Assembly: GCA_036897445.1 (NCBI GenBank)
Contig: JAYMTL010000124.1
Span: 1-58,978, forward strand
From: Pelargonium tetragonum
Taxonomy: Eukaryota > Streptophyta > Magnoliopsida > Geraniales > Geraniaceae
DNA length: 58,978 nucleotides
Reading direction: 5' to 3'
Made by a program: the position numbers and the translations under genes. Positions 38,575 through 51,493 of this stretch are shown in pieces. Position 1 is the first letter of the stretch; each line of letters starts with the position of its first letter. The notes under the pieces are model-generated. The model was not told the DNA's origin, made no database searches, and saw nothing but the letters and a program-made list of their open reading frames with translations.

Positions 38575-40918
38575 TAATTGTGTCTAGTACTAATACTAAA
38601 TATTGATATCAGAATTTTACATTTTTCTTTATTTTAGTTCCTACCTTGGAATTTAAAGTGAGTAAACCCCGAAAAAGTCTAGGTTCAGAAGGGCCTTTGA
38701 ATATCTCCTCGGACAATCCGCAAGGTTTTTCCAAATTTCTTGTAGTATTTCTAAACTAGGATTACACTTTAGAAGCAAAGGAATCTCTTGAGTTTAAACT
38801 ACTTTGACTTTAAATGTTTAACCTGGTCTTAGGATTAATCCTTTTTAAAACACAACTAGAACACTTAATTAAGTAAATCTCAGGAATTAAATGGAGTAGC
38901 CCTATAAAATCTAGGGTTTATTATAAAAATATATAATACGGAAAAGGGGTTTACCTTATTCTGCAATTCCTTAAATATCTGGTTATGTTAGAAACTATGA
39001 ACTTTTAGAATTACAAAAGATAGCCTAGAGTTTTTATGTAACAAGTTTCTCTACGCACACTGGTAATGAAGTAGACTTTTGAGTCCTATACGACATTCCT
39101 CTTTAAAGGTTTAGCAATACTCATATATTATTACTAGAGACTTTTTGTAGATAGAAATTGAATTTAGAAAACTCTCGCTTTGATAAGGATCTTTTTATAT
39201 TTTTAAAAATTCCAAGGTTTTAAGGTTTTTTATAATATATTCTGTATAACTTATCCTTTTTAGATAGGATATAAAGGGGATTCTACTTAGAAAATCTTAT
39301 ATCATATACCTTTTTTAGTCTCCGTAAGTTTGGTAACCCTCTCCAGCATATGTATACCATTGATTACCTTACTTGTCTTTTAAAGTAAAGAGCTTTCAAA
39401 TAGAGATAATAAATACCCAAGATTAGGTACTCTGCAAAAGAGTTGTTTTTGTTGTTTTTTATATAAGTTAGAACTTAGTTAGAGGGATAGGGTTCTGCTT
39501 ATATTTATATATATGGGATGTCATAAAAGATATTTTCTTACCGAGTATTTAGCCCCAAACCCTTGTGATTCTACAAATTTTATTGTTGAAAACTTTTAGC
39601 TTTCTCCACTAAGAGATAGAACAATCTCTAAAAGAGGCTCCTAGGGAATTCGGTCTGTTAAATTTAATTCTGACTAATTTAGTTACAATATAAGAATATC
39701 CGTAACAAAGGATCCAGAAAAGAAAGGGGACACTTAAACCCTATTCTTTGAGTTACATCTATGTGACCCAGATCCGAGATACCCGGCAAGCAGAGTGTAA
39801 CCTAAACTAGGAATTAACACAAATTAGGACTTCTACTTGTATCCGTTTCTGCCTTTTGTTAAAAAATCTTAACTAAAGTTTAGGGGTTTTCCTCTGCACC
39901 GCATTCTTGTGGGATCTCTTTTTAACAAGGGTGTATGAGGCTTTTTACAAGGAAGATCTATTCTTGTTAAAATGGGGTTTGGTTATAGTTTTCGCTAGTC
40001 AATAAAAATTGATAAAGAAGGGGACATAGTACAAAAGTATGGATTTCATATCTATTACTCCCAGGCAATCTTATATACGTAAGTTCTCGGCCGCTTTTAA
40101 TCTTATCAAACTCAAGCTTGATTTTTTTTTCTAGGGTTTTTAAAGAAGCTGTTAAACAAAAGGTACACGGGACTATAGTCTATAACAATGAAATTGACTA
40201 TCGATATAGATCATAATGTCTCGAATTGCTGTAAATTACGAACTTAAAATAAAAGATTTACCCCAACTCTAGCCGAGCTTATCTCTATGAGGACAAAAAA
40301 GAAACCCCGAATTGAAGTACCCTATTTGTCTTTGTCGAAGAATCTCGTGTTACCCATATTTTTAATTCCAACAAACCCGTGACCTATGGCTGTAAACCAA
40401 AAGGGAAAGAGGTCAACATTTTTTAACATTCTCGCTGAGTTATAGTATTATATTCTTTTTTTTATTACTGTTTAGTACCAAATCTGAGTCTTAAAATCTT
40501 TCGAGTTCGACTGGAGGACTCCTTATAACTTTGTGTAAGCTATAAAAGAGGGATTACGGGATCTTACAAAATTATATATACACACGGCGCCTTCATTTAG
40601 CTTCTATGCGCGGACCCCTTCACACGGGGTTTTTACTTGTTTTTATTTTGACACTTTAACGAAGATAAAGGGGATTAGGGGTCTTCGAAACCGGTACTCT
40701 AAATTTGATTTGAGAATATAACAAAAATGTTTTTGCAATTGTCCTAACACTTCTTTTTCATACATTTACCCACGCTGGATAATCCTATGAACCCCCGGAT
40801 AGTGGACAGAACTCTAATTTATTCAATAGGAAGTATTCACTAAGTTCTAAGCGGGGGTTAAAAAGATAAGTATGCGGATACCATACCTTCCTACTTAATC
40901 AAGGCATTTTACACTACC

Positions 40919-40937
40919 GAAAGGATTTAATCCTTTC
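40919..40937. repeat. 9-bp palindrome with 1-nt centre
   Basis: GAAAGGATT and AATCCTTTC flank a single T. As a hairpin it would fold with 7 bp and a 5-nt loop. The purine arm with a GG core and the pyrimidine arm with a CC core make it a longer relative of the dispersed mini-palindromes. Confidence 0.85.
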
Positions 40938-42101
40938 CGTTTATCATTGAGTAACAGAATTCTGGGTTATTTGTTAAACTGTAAAGTGGAATTAGCCAAA
41001 CCTCCTTTGTTGTTAAAGGGTCCCAAAAGGGAGAAAGTGCTGATATGGGTAAAGTTTGTTTTGTAATGGGACTCTTAACTTGACTGTAAAAAAACCAAAA
41101 GTTAGGAAATTGTAAAGATGAAGGAAGAACGCAGATAAAGGGGTAGGGAAAAGTACTCCTATTAACTTGTGGGGTGGTAGGGTTCTAAGAAATTTCAGGT
41201 AAATATACCTTGCTACAAGTTTCTCCTTAAACTTAAAAGAAATTTACTGGCAAATGAAAAGTTTTTGAACCCTCGGCTTTGATTGGACGCCAGTTTACCA
41301 GAGCTTGCTGTAGCGGGATATTTTACTGTTATGTATTATGAAACTATACTACCCATAATTGAAAGTGGAAGTGCGTGGATTGCTTTCGGTATTTGGCTTT
41401 ACTACGATACTAGGAAGACTTTTTTTAAGTGATTGCTACGTTGTACTGAGTAGAAACCTTTCATAGGACATGGCCCTATTACTAGAAAAGTATCTGAACT
41501 CGTTTGTAAAAAAATCCAACTAAATAGAACCCGGGTTAAACTCTTTATATTCTTTTTGTGACAATTCATTATAGGGTTTAATTGTGCCTTCTTGTCGGGA
41601 TAGTCATAAATTTAGCGTTATTACCTTTTGTCCCATAAGTTTTTATTGGGCCCGATAACTCTGAAAGAAATAAGTTAAAAAGGATTTCCAGTAATTTGGC
41701 AAAACTTTTCAGTAGATTTATCAAACTGCATGCCCTGTTGTGTTTACCGCGGATATTCCGACGCCTAAACCTTGACTTTAAAAGGAGATCCCAAGCTTAA
41801 ATAAATTAGGGCAGCGCAAAGTCTTTATCTCCTTTAACCTAAGGATTCCTGGTGCCCTCGATTCTTAGAACCTAAAAGCACTCGGGCTAGTAATTTATTA
41901 TATATTGAACTAAAGTCTATAAAGAAAAAGGAAAAGAAAGTCAACTTTTAGTAAGAAGCCGGAAAAGGATCCCTGTAACTAAATAAACTATTGCCTGCCC
42001 TAAAGAGGAGTTACTTGCTTTGAAGTATAAGTAAAACCAGATAAGTCCGCCTAAGGTAGAAATCTCTAATGCAGAAATGGCGGGTAGTCTTATATAATAA
42101 T

Positions 42102-42126
42102 AAGAGAAAGTCTCCCCCTTTCTCTT
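42102..42126. repeat. 9-bp hairpin, 7-nt loop
   Basis: AAGAGAAAG at 42102-42110 pairs with CTTTCTCTT at 42118-42126 around the loop TCTCCCC. The arms are pure purine and pure pyrimidine, matching the purine/pyrimidine symmetry of the mini-palindromes seen throughout the window. It is followed by TTAG rather than a clean T-run, so it is not a convincing terminator. Confidence 0.85.
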
Positions 42127-44015
42127 TTAGAAAGATTTCAAAAATCATTGCGAGCTCAAGCTACCTGGGTCTCATTAGAAGGGTATAACTCTAGAGTCAA
42201 CCCGATAAAAATAAAAGGAACACCTCCTCTAACTAATCAAATATTAAAGAATTCTTGTATCAATTTGTAGCTCCACTGACTTATAGAATTTGTCTCTCTA
42301 TATCCGAAAGGGTCCTCGTGGAGACTTACTTTATATTAGGAAAATGCAGTAAATTAAAAAGACTCTGGAACCCCCTACCGCTAAAAAGCAAAAAATTTTA
42401 TAAGTCCTACAACCTAGTTTAAGATCCTAAGTTTATTGGAGCTTCGTAACCTTTACTAATTACAAAAGAATCTGCTAGATCATACTTGCTATATCTTTAT
42501 TAAGAAATTTTATTCCTTCGCCTAAACTTGTACACTTTCACACCTAACCACATGGCTAACCCAATTCAAAACCTAACTACTGCTGACCCTAAAAGCTTGC
42601 CTTGTTCAATATATACCTAGTGTACCTAGGAAAAATCCTTCTTAATACCCTACCAATACCTAAAGTATAGGCGATTCTAAAGCCTTTACACAGGATTAAG
42701 GGCTCTATTAAATTTTCTATTGTTCTGAATCAAATAAGTCAAACAAGGATTGCCCACTTGTGGAATTGTACTCATAGGAATCTGACATCACATCATATTT
42801 CCAAGAAGGCTGGTTCTATTAGACTTAAAGGTTGTGGAGTCCCTTATTGTATATTAAGAAATTAGTTGTCTTACAAGCAAGAGAAAAAAGAAGCAAGTAG
42901 GGTTTAAGCTAATTCAGGCTTCTTTGTATTTTCCAGTAAAAGTACTTTTGAAGGGGGTATACCCTTGCAGCTTTGTGGGGCATAACTAGAATAATAAGAA
43001 AGAGCTTCTATTATAATGTATTGAAAACACGAAAATTGTAAAAACATAAAAATACTCAACCCGAGGAGCGCGACCTAGCTCGCGAAAACGGCCGTACAAA
43101 CATTTAAAGGCAATCTTGAACTTATAATCCGAAAAATTTGCACTAATTCTAGTTAAGGATCTTTAGTTACTAAATCCTTAAGTTTAACTTAACTTAATTT
43201 TAGTTTCTTTTTTTAATAGGTTGTTTCAAAATCTTTGGGGGTTGGTAAGAATTTATAGGTTATACTAGATATTTATACAGAGTCGCAATATCAGAAAATT
43301 CGGGCTAATAGGTCAAAGTATTCTTAGTTTTAATACTAAGCCCGCTTTTCGTCCGAATAAGTTGCTGAGCTTCCCAAGAGAAAGGGTACTAAACTAATAA
43401 AGTAAAGTATCTCAAGGACATATTAAAAAGTTTAAAGCATGCCTTCTCTTTCCTTATTGTATTGTTATCACGAATATTTCGCGGGTAACACTGAAAAAAA
43501 GAGAGGCCGCAGAGATATGCTAAAACTTAAAAAACCTTACTAAAATGGAGGCAAAAAGGCTCCCCTTCCTATTTCTGCTTTCTGCTGGGCATGATATTTA
43601 CGTTGAGAATGCCTTTTCTTTATAAATAACTAGAATTATTTCGTCTACCAGAATCTGCTTTAGTAAGTAATCAAACAGATAGTTAATTAAAGGAGCGCTT
43701 ACGGGCTTACTATAATATTTACAAGAGGCGTGGTTTATTCCGCACAACTTGTAGAATACTAGCCTTGAACTCGAAACGGGTCCTTCTTAGATTCTGGAGA
43801 CTTCTTAAAAGTTGAGTAATTAGGTATTGCTCTATAACATGAGACTTAAGGAGAGAGCTTTGCCTGTAAAAACCTTTTACGTATATTCTTAATTAGGATT
43901 AGGACAACTATAATCGATGCTTATTAAAAAATATAAAAAAACTCTATACACTTCTAGGTCTGCCTAGGGTCTTTTGTCAAAAAGGGGGCTCTAATTTTAT
44001 AACACGGGTTTAAAC

Positions 44016-44023
44016 GGGATCCC
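44016..44023. repeat. mini-palindrome GGGATCCC
   Basis: This is a copy of the recurrent core in the context TAAAC before and TTAG after. Confidence 0.8.
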
Positions 44024-47000
44024 TTAGCATTAAAAGCCCAGGCCTTTCTCTTGAAGGAGGATAGTAATATGAATCGGCAGAGCATAAATTTTTAGTTAAA
44101 GCGACAGCTTTAGTATAGACAATCTCTGGTTAATGTTTATTACGCATCGGCTTTTACAGTAACTTTTATTAGGTTTAGTTTCTGAACCTAGAGTTCTTGT
44201 TTCATTGTATTGTAGTACATTATCTTGTTAGGACAATCCCGTAGCTAAATTTAGGAATCTTACTTTTCAGCACGGGCTCCTTCCTTCTAAAGTTTTGCCT
44301 TAGAGTCAGTTACAGTCAAGTTTAATAAGACAGCTCTCAGCTTCCCTTAGTAAACAAACTCAACGAGTAATTCCTTAATTAAGTTAAAGGGGTTTAACTT
44401 AAACTTCTACAATTCCATGAGTACTCCACGTTTTCTCATTCATGAGTCTTACTTTTCCGAGCTAACGTAGGTAAATGTTATAGCTCGGAACTTAAATACA
44501 TAGTAGCGGAAGCTTTTGTTTTTATACCGACCCTCCGGAATTACCGGTAAGAGGTGGGAGTCAGCATCATATAAAATAAAAGCACCTTATACGATATACA
44601 GGGAATCCCTTTTTATGCAATGTATTATTTTGCTTTACTAGCACAAAAATTTTTGGAGTAACCGCAGGGGGATGAGAGCTTACATGTGCTATTATTACTT
44701 TTTCAGATATCTTAACCTGGACTAGCCTAATTTTTAAACTTTAAACAAGGAGGTATTCCTATAGATATAGAAAAAAGGAGTCTGAGTTTTAATGATTGAT
44801 ACTTACTTATACGCGCCTTATCCAAGAAAAAGAAACCTCTTAAAACGCTTTTAATGCTAGGAAATCCCGGGACAATCTCTAAGGAACAAGGCTAGATCTA
44901 ACAATGCAATTCTATGCCCCCCTTACTTCCGAAACAGAATTCCAATTCGTCTAACAAAGTACAAGATTTGTGTTTAACCCTTCCTTTAGGAGCTTCCTAG
45001 AGGAATACCTATTTTGTACTCGATAAATATCCAATTCCTTGGGTTATCCCCTGTAAGCTCATAGCATAATATAAAAAAGGGCAACCCAGAAGGAGCTTGG
45101 GAAACAAACTTTTTAAGCTAATATGTACCTGTACATTCTAAGGGAGTTTTAGGTCAATATTATTTAGAGTAAATCCTATAGGAATTAGAACTAGTAAAAG
45201 CTTAAGACAAGAGAAAAACTTTTATTTCTATTGACCTAAAACCGGGGTTTTGCGGGTATACTTGTAATAATCTATCGAGTACTTGACCTTTTAAATAGAA
45301 ATTACAAAGTAAAGGGATTGTCATTAAACTAGTTAAACTTTACTTTCTAGGTCAACTGGATTGTAAGATAAAGTAGTAACCATATAAGTAGAATTAAAGG
45401 AGGCTTTTACCGCGGGGCTTTTTTCTTAAACAAAAATGAAGTAAACAAGTCAGAAATACTAAATCAAATGCTTTAAGAGGTACTCCTATCTAAAGTTACA
45501 CTCAGCCCAATAAAAACAAGAAGACTTTAAGAATAGGGGCCGGGTGCTTTTTGCCTTACTCCCATCGAGACGAGATCCTTTACTATTATATATCTATTAT
45601 CTAGGCATTGCTATCAAAAGGATACGTTTTCAAAAGTTAATATGCATTTAGTAGAAAACCCTAAGATATTAAGTACCAAACTTGTCTGAAAGCTAGTACT
45701 AAAGTGAGGGAACTCCTAGGCACTCTCTCTCAATATGAGAGACCTAGAATTTTATGACACATCACGGACTTTATTAATAATCAAAGGTTCTAATCCCGTA
45801 GAATGCTTCTGTATTTCTATCTAATCCTAGTAGACAGACTTTAAAATATATCTACTTAAAACAAAGCTCGAAATAGAAGCCTCCACTTTTTGCGCATGTT
45901 GCTAAGAAAATTTAGTGCATTATATTTATAAATAAATGGGAAAAGGGGTAAGGAGCCCCGCCTGAGTACTGTCTTGTTTCTTTTATTAGAATTGCGCAGA
46001 TAAAGGATTAAAATAGAAATACCAGTCTCAAGTAAGTAGATCCCATTTTATAACTTATCGGGCAAATGAAAGCTCTAATTTATATTCACTTAAATAGCCG
46101 CATTTCTTCTCCAATAAGAAGTCCGGAACTTCTAGTATTCCCTTTATAAAATAAAAAGAAAGAAAAAAGTAACAAATGACTGAAACCTCTCCTCTAAGCA
46201 CTCAAGGATCTACTTAAATTCTTTTTATTCTCTAAAGTCTCGCAAAGGCTGGGCTCCCTTTGGGACTAAGAAGGGGAACTCCTAGAAATAGGTCGTAGGT
46301 GTCGTAAAAACTATGTTATAAGGTTTATCCTGAAGAAAGGAAACTCGTCTATAGTGGATTTATGTAACTGCTGCTGTTAAGCATCCTATATATATATATT
46401 ATAAGCGATTAAGCACTATATAGCTTCAAAAGAGTACCCCCCCGGATTGAATAACTAGGAAGTTAAGTCTCTAAAAAATAGAAAGGAAAAAATCACACTT
46501 CGAAACTTCAGATTTTTATTAAATAAAGATAAGAAGAGTAAATCTATGGCAATACGAGAATCCTAAAAAATATTTACCTGAGTTGAGAAATTAGAGAAAG
46601 CTCCCTTGCCTACGTACAGGATAGCGGTAATTATTTAAATAAACTAAAGAATTCGAAGAAGAAACCTTAGAAGGAGCCCCGCAGATAAAAGTAGAAGTTT
46701 ATTGTATTTATACTATCATTTTTTTTACTCCAAATAAAACTAATACAGGATACTTTTCCAGGTAGTTCAAATACCCAGTTTTAGACCTCTCCTTATCTAA
46801 TAAAATACATTCTGCTTATATTATATAAGTAAATAAAAAGGCATAGACTTGGGGAAAAAGATACCAGAATTCTTCTTAGTAAATACTTTCTTCTATACCA
46901 TTTACTTACACCTTTCAAGGAGAGACACTGGAATTCTTTTCTAAAAGTCGGGGCTTTAGCAACTTTGGTAAGATATTAGGGTACCCTATACGCGTTGAAG

Positions 47001-47982
47001 TTGGATCTCGAGCTTTCCACGGCAACCTTTTTGAATAGAAGGACTTACGCTATACTTATGGGACCAAAAATCTCCCTAGGCAACCTAAAGAAAGATTGTA
47101 GGAAATCCCTCTTTCTTTGACCATAGTATTACCACAGTGATACTACACATAATAACCCAACCCTGTCCGTTTAGGCTTGAGCGAAAAACCAAAAAAGGTT
47201 TCGGATTAGTTAAGTACTTCTTCTTAAACCCGTGTTTGTAATAATTAATATCACTTATTCCTGACAAAATTCCCTAAAAAACGAAGTCGAAAGGCTGCAT
47301 ACTTATATAAAAGGAACTCCTGCCTTAACACGCTCTATAAGTTTTTTTTAGATCTTAGTAAAGAGTGAGGATTTATGTCTGAAATTTTGTATTAAATCTT
47401 GCTCAGAGGGATTTCCTTAACTGTAAGAGATTCCCTCCGCGTACCTCGAGTGTCAGAAAAGGCCCGTTTGGAAAATAAAAAGATATCCAGATTTTGTTGA
47501 CTAATCTAATTATTTAGCCGATGGAATGAACTGCCTGAATTCAAAGGTAGATCAAATAAAAGGGGTTTGTCAATAGTATATCCACACTTGACTCGCTTAC
47601 TCGCATTAGAAATAGAAAGACTGAACTAAAAAACGCTTATATTCCTAGACCCTTTTAAATGGAACGGACCTAATCTTCTCTGGGGTTCTCTTTTCGTCAA
47701 GAATCTCTAAAGGAAAGACTCTAAGTGTAATAAGCCACTCCTACATATACATAACATCCGGATTTGAGCTGCACCATATTAAATTAAAGGCTTATCTAAA
47801 ACGGATCCTACTTAGTTTAACAATATCAAGCAAGACCCTAGTATTCTAGACAAACTTCGAGCGAATAGTACCTCTTAGAATTAGAGTAAATAATAGAATG
47901 CTTTTAGTTGCTTTCATTGAGAGACATAAGTAAAACTTTAACAGCGCTTCTTTAGTTGTTCCTTTTATGTATTACCTGCCCT

Positions 47983-48002
47983 AAGGAATTCCTTGCATGC
48001 AA
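47983..48002. repeat. two abutting palindromes
   Basis: AAGGAATTCCTT (47983-47994, 12 bp, perfect) overlaps by two bases with TTGCATGCAA (47993-48002, 10 bp, perfect). The first belongs to the dispersed mini-palindrome family and the second does not. Confidence 0.9.
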
Positions 48003-49706
48003 ATGCTTGGGAGTGTGAAGTTTTTAGCTCTGAAGAGTAAGGCAGCTAGAAAGACTAAGCGAGAGTTGTTAGCGGTTAGGTGTTAAATAGGTCTTTTTCT
48101 AATTTGAAGTATGCGTTCTTATAATGTATATTCATAAGACTTCCTACCCCCTACCTTCTCAAAAAGTTCCTGTCAACTATAACCTCTATTCTATCAGGCT
48201 AAATTCTCCCTATACCAGGACGGGTCGAGAGGAGGAGGATCCCCTACATCTAATACAACAACTGCTTAATATAACTCCCATAAGACAAAGCCCTAAAAAA
48301 GTTTAATTTCAGTAAGGAAAGGGGCTTACCAACGAGCTTTTCTTGTTCTGCTTGTTGAGGACTAAGTAAAATATAGAGAAGATTGAGCGGGGATTTTCTT
48401 TCTGTCTTTGTTTGTATTCAGCTTAAAGTTTTATTCCTGAGGTTTCAATTGAGGAAGTGTTAGTAGAGGTTTTTCCGGTTCTAAGGTCAAGGTATAGTTA
48501 TAGCTCCTACAAAAGTACAGCTTCAAATAAACAAGGCATAATAGCTGTTAAGAAAATAGATAAAAAAAAGAAATGCCGGATATCCCTTTTTGCAAGAGAA
48601 GGAGTTATTTATAAAGGTCCTGGTGTTTCCAGTTTTTGAGTCTTAAGAAAAGAGTTTTAAGATTAAAAGGAAAGTTCTAGATATCAAGAAACAAATGGTG
48701 GGTCAGGGTATGAAAGCAAGTAAGCAATCGATGCTGGGTGGTTATGGATGGACTATTATAATACTATCATGCATTTTTCTTCCTTCAGATGCCCTAGGAT
48801 TGTACCCTAGACTATCTAAGTTTAAGCCTCTCCTGGTAGCAGTAACAGCTAAAACAAGAGGGAAGCTTACTTAATAAAAGTAGAACTATTAAGACTATAT
48901 TATTTTATCTTAATTACAAGCTTTTTGTTGTATCCCTAACTTATAAAGGAACCTCTTCTAAATTGTCAATTAAAGGGAGCCTTTGTTCGTCGAGAGTAAA
49001 AAAGTGGATTTTTTTAAGGGATTGCTAGCATCTTTTTGTTGCTAAAAGCGAAGAGGTTTTATACCATATTATAAGATTACAAACTTGAGGTATCCTACCT
49101 AAATAAAGCAAAACCTTAACCGATTGGGTTGTGTCTAAAGGAGTTCCTCCAAAATTTCCGTACCCTGCTGAGAGTATTACAAAGACTTTATATTAAATAT
49201 TAAAAGGGTTTTTACATTGCCGCCATTTGGAGACCCCTTAGTAAGATATTAAAGTATCCCGACTTTATAGAATTGAATTGTATAACAAATCTTTATATAG
49301 TGGGGGACTTCGATACTTCTGAGTTCGAGTAAGTTCCAACTGAGATTAACACTTCTGTTTACCTAGATTTAGTACCTACCTAGTTTTTACTATATCCCTT
49401 ATTTTCTGGACTTCTGTACCTTTCTTAGGAGCTAGACTTGTGGGTTCTGCCTGCCTTACCGGCCCTTTTGTATTGCAGCCTTAAGAGGATATTCCTAAGT
49501 ATTATCTGGAGGAAACTCTGTCTCTTATAGTATACGGTAGGGGTTGAACTCACTCCTTGTTTTATGTACTCTTATGTATTCTGTAGCGGGTGTATTATAA
49601 TGTATACTTAGGGCTTGAACTATTGGATTGATTGTCTACTAGTATAAGAATTCTAGAGCTAAAGAAGTGTAAAGACCCTTTTTTGAGTTTATGTTAGGTA
49701 AACCCG

Positions 49707-49714
49707 GGGGCCCC
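49707..49714. repeat. mini-palindrome GGGGCCCC
   Basis: This copy is embedded in a longer run, AACCCG before and AAGAG after, making this one of the most G+C-dense short clusters in the window. Confidence 0.8.
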
Positions 49715-51485
49715 AAGAGAAGCATAGTTTAGGAGCTTAGAGGAACCCGAGTATAAAAAGAGTATAGAAACGCCAGGTATAAGCATATGGAATACAAGGT
49801 ATTGAGACTTTTTTAGCTTTCAGCAGAAATAACGTGGCCCTTTTAGGGTTACTGGACATATCGGTAAGCCCCTAGTAAAAATTTGTTCACTCTTATCCGG
49901 AATTTTAAGCTTGACTAAAAATTTTTATATTTTTATGTGATTATAGAGATGCTAATTAAGGCTAATAAGGAACACTCTAACCAATCACACACAAGTTTTT
50001 CACAGTAAAGGATTCCGGTTTATAATTTAGTAAAATTCAAGTTGAATAAAAAGTAACTCTTTTAAAAGAAGCTTCAATTGGGAACCTTCGGCATCTGCAA
50101 ACTAAAGAGTTCTTACTTTACTATGCCACCATAGGTAGGAGATGGTACTAACTATGACCTTTGTATCAAGGGCTTTTTTTCGCAAGTTGGGGAACTGGGA
50201 GTGGGCAATTCTGTCGATTAAGATTTTCGATGAAAAACGTGATATGAACAAAAATTGATTCTAATTTTTAGTTAGTAACACAAAAAATTCTGTACTTAAA
50301 AACTTAAAAAAAGCCCGGCAATGTAAGCTATTGTTAGTTGTATAAAGCCCCTCTTTTTGTAAGATCACACACAAGTCTACACTCGATACATTATTTTACA
50401 AGGCGAGGCTCCCATTGTTAACAGCGTTACTTTACCTAAATTAATACTTGAGAATTTCGTACAAAAAATTCTAGGTAAATCTTAAACTTAAAAGGAGAGA
50501 CTAAGACCTCTTGTTGATTAAGTTTTTCCAATGGAAGGTGCAAACCTAACATAAGGGTACTCAAGTAAAAGCCCAGTGAGCTAAGCGGAGTCTTTTTGTA
50601 ATTATATTTGTATTAGCCAAAGACTTTTATAAAGATACTAGCTTCCAGTTCAAAATCCCTTTATACAAACTTCGTTTTCATTTTTTAGATTTAGGGTCAG
50701 CTCTTTAAGAGACTCCTCGGTGAATTACTTACTAGGAGGGCTTATTACTGTTTAAGGAAACCCACTATAAAAAGCAAATCCCAACACAAGCTTATTCTAC
50801 TTGAAATCTTAACAATCCATCCCCCTAAGTAACTCTGTTATAAGTTATAAACTTTATTTGTACTCCCGCAGATTAAACAAGTGAACTTTAGTTGCGTACG
50901 TTTTTTCACGAAAGAATAAAATATTGAATTGGATATAATATTAAAGTGATAGATCTTTTTGTTAATGTCCAGTGTTTTCTAACATTATAATGATATAAAA
51001 GACTTTTAAAAAAGTTAGATAGAGCTCTTTCTATACGGAAGTTTGGGGCACTCTATGAATCTCAACAAAGCCTCTGCCTAAGGAATGTACTAGATGTAAC
51101 TGGCTTCGCTTTTTAATTTATAATGTTGTAACAAATAAACAAAGAAAATTATCTAATACTCTGGAAATTTTTCCACCCCAACTAAAAGTAAAGAGATCTC
51201 CTTGCTATATTTCCGGGAATTCGAATATCTGACGACGTCTCAATTTTTTTGTTAATAAAATTCTTGATACGAGGAATTACCCTAAAGGGGGTCCTTTAAG
51301 CTTAAGTTTTCTCGAATTACAAAAAGTATGAATCGAAATATTCAAATGTTTTTAGTTAGTAATAGGTTTTGTCTTAGCTGTCTTTAATAAAAAACCTGCG
51401 TCTTACTGAAACCTTAAGAGGATCTTACCTATAAATTCCAAAAGTTAGTAAAGTTATTAGGGTGCCCTGACAATTAGGACTAAAG

Positions 51486-51493
51486 GGGATCCC
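51486..51493. repeat. mini-palindrome GGGATCCC
   Basis: This is a copy of the recurrent core in the context TAAAG before and AAAT after. A related copy, TAAAGG-GGGT-CCTTTA, lies nearby at 51283-51298. Confidence 0.8.

Larger units (their letters stand above)
38575..47982. other. gene-free AT-rich spacer, fifth segment
   Basis: No gene is supported; even the frames of 60 codons are rare here. Structures seen are a palindrome at 40919-40937, a 9-bp hairpin with a 7-nt loop at 42102-42126, a G-poor, A+C-rich plus-strand patch at about 42520-42680, and GGGATCCC at 44016-44023. A (TA)n run lies near 46390-46402. Confidence 0.7.
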
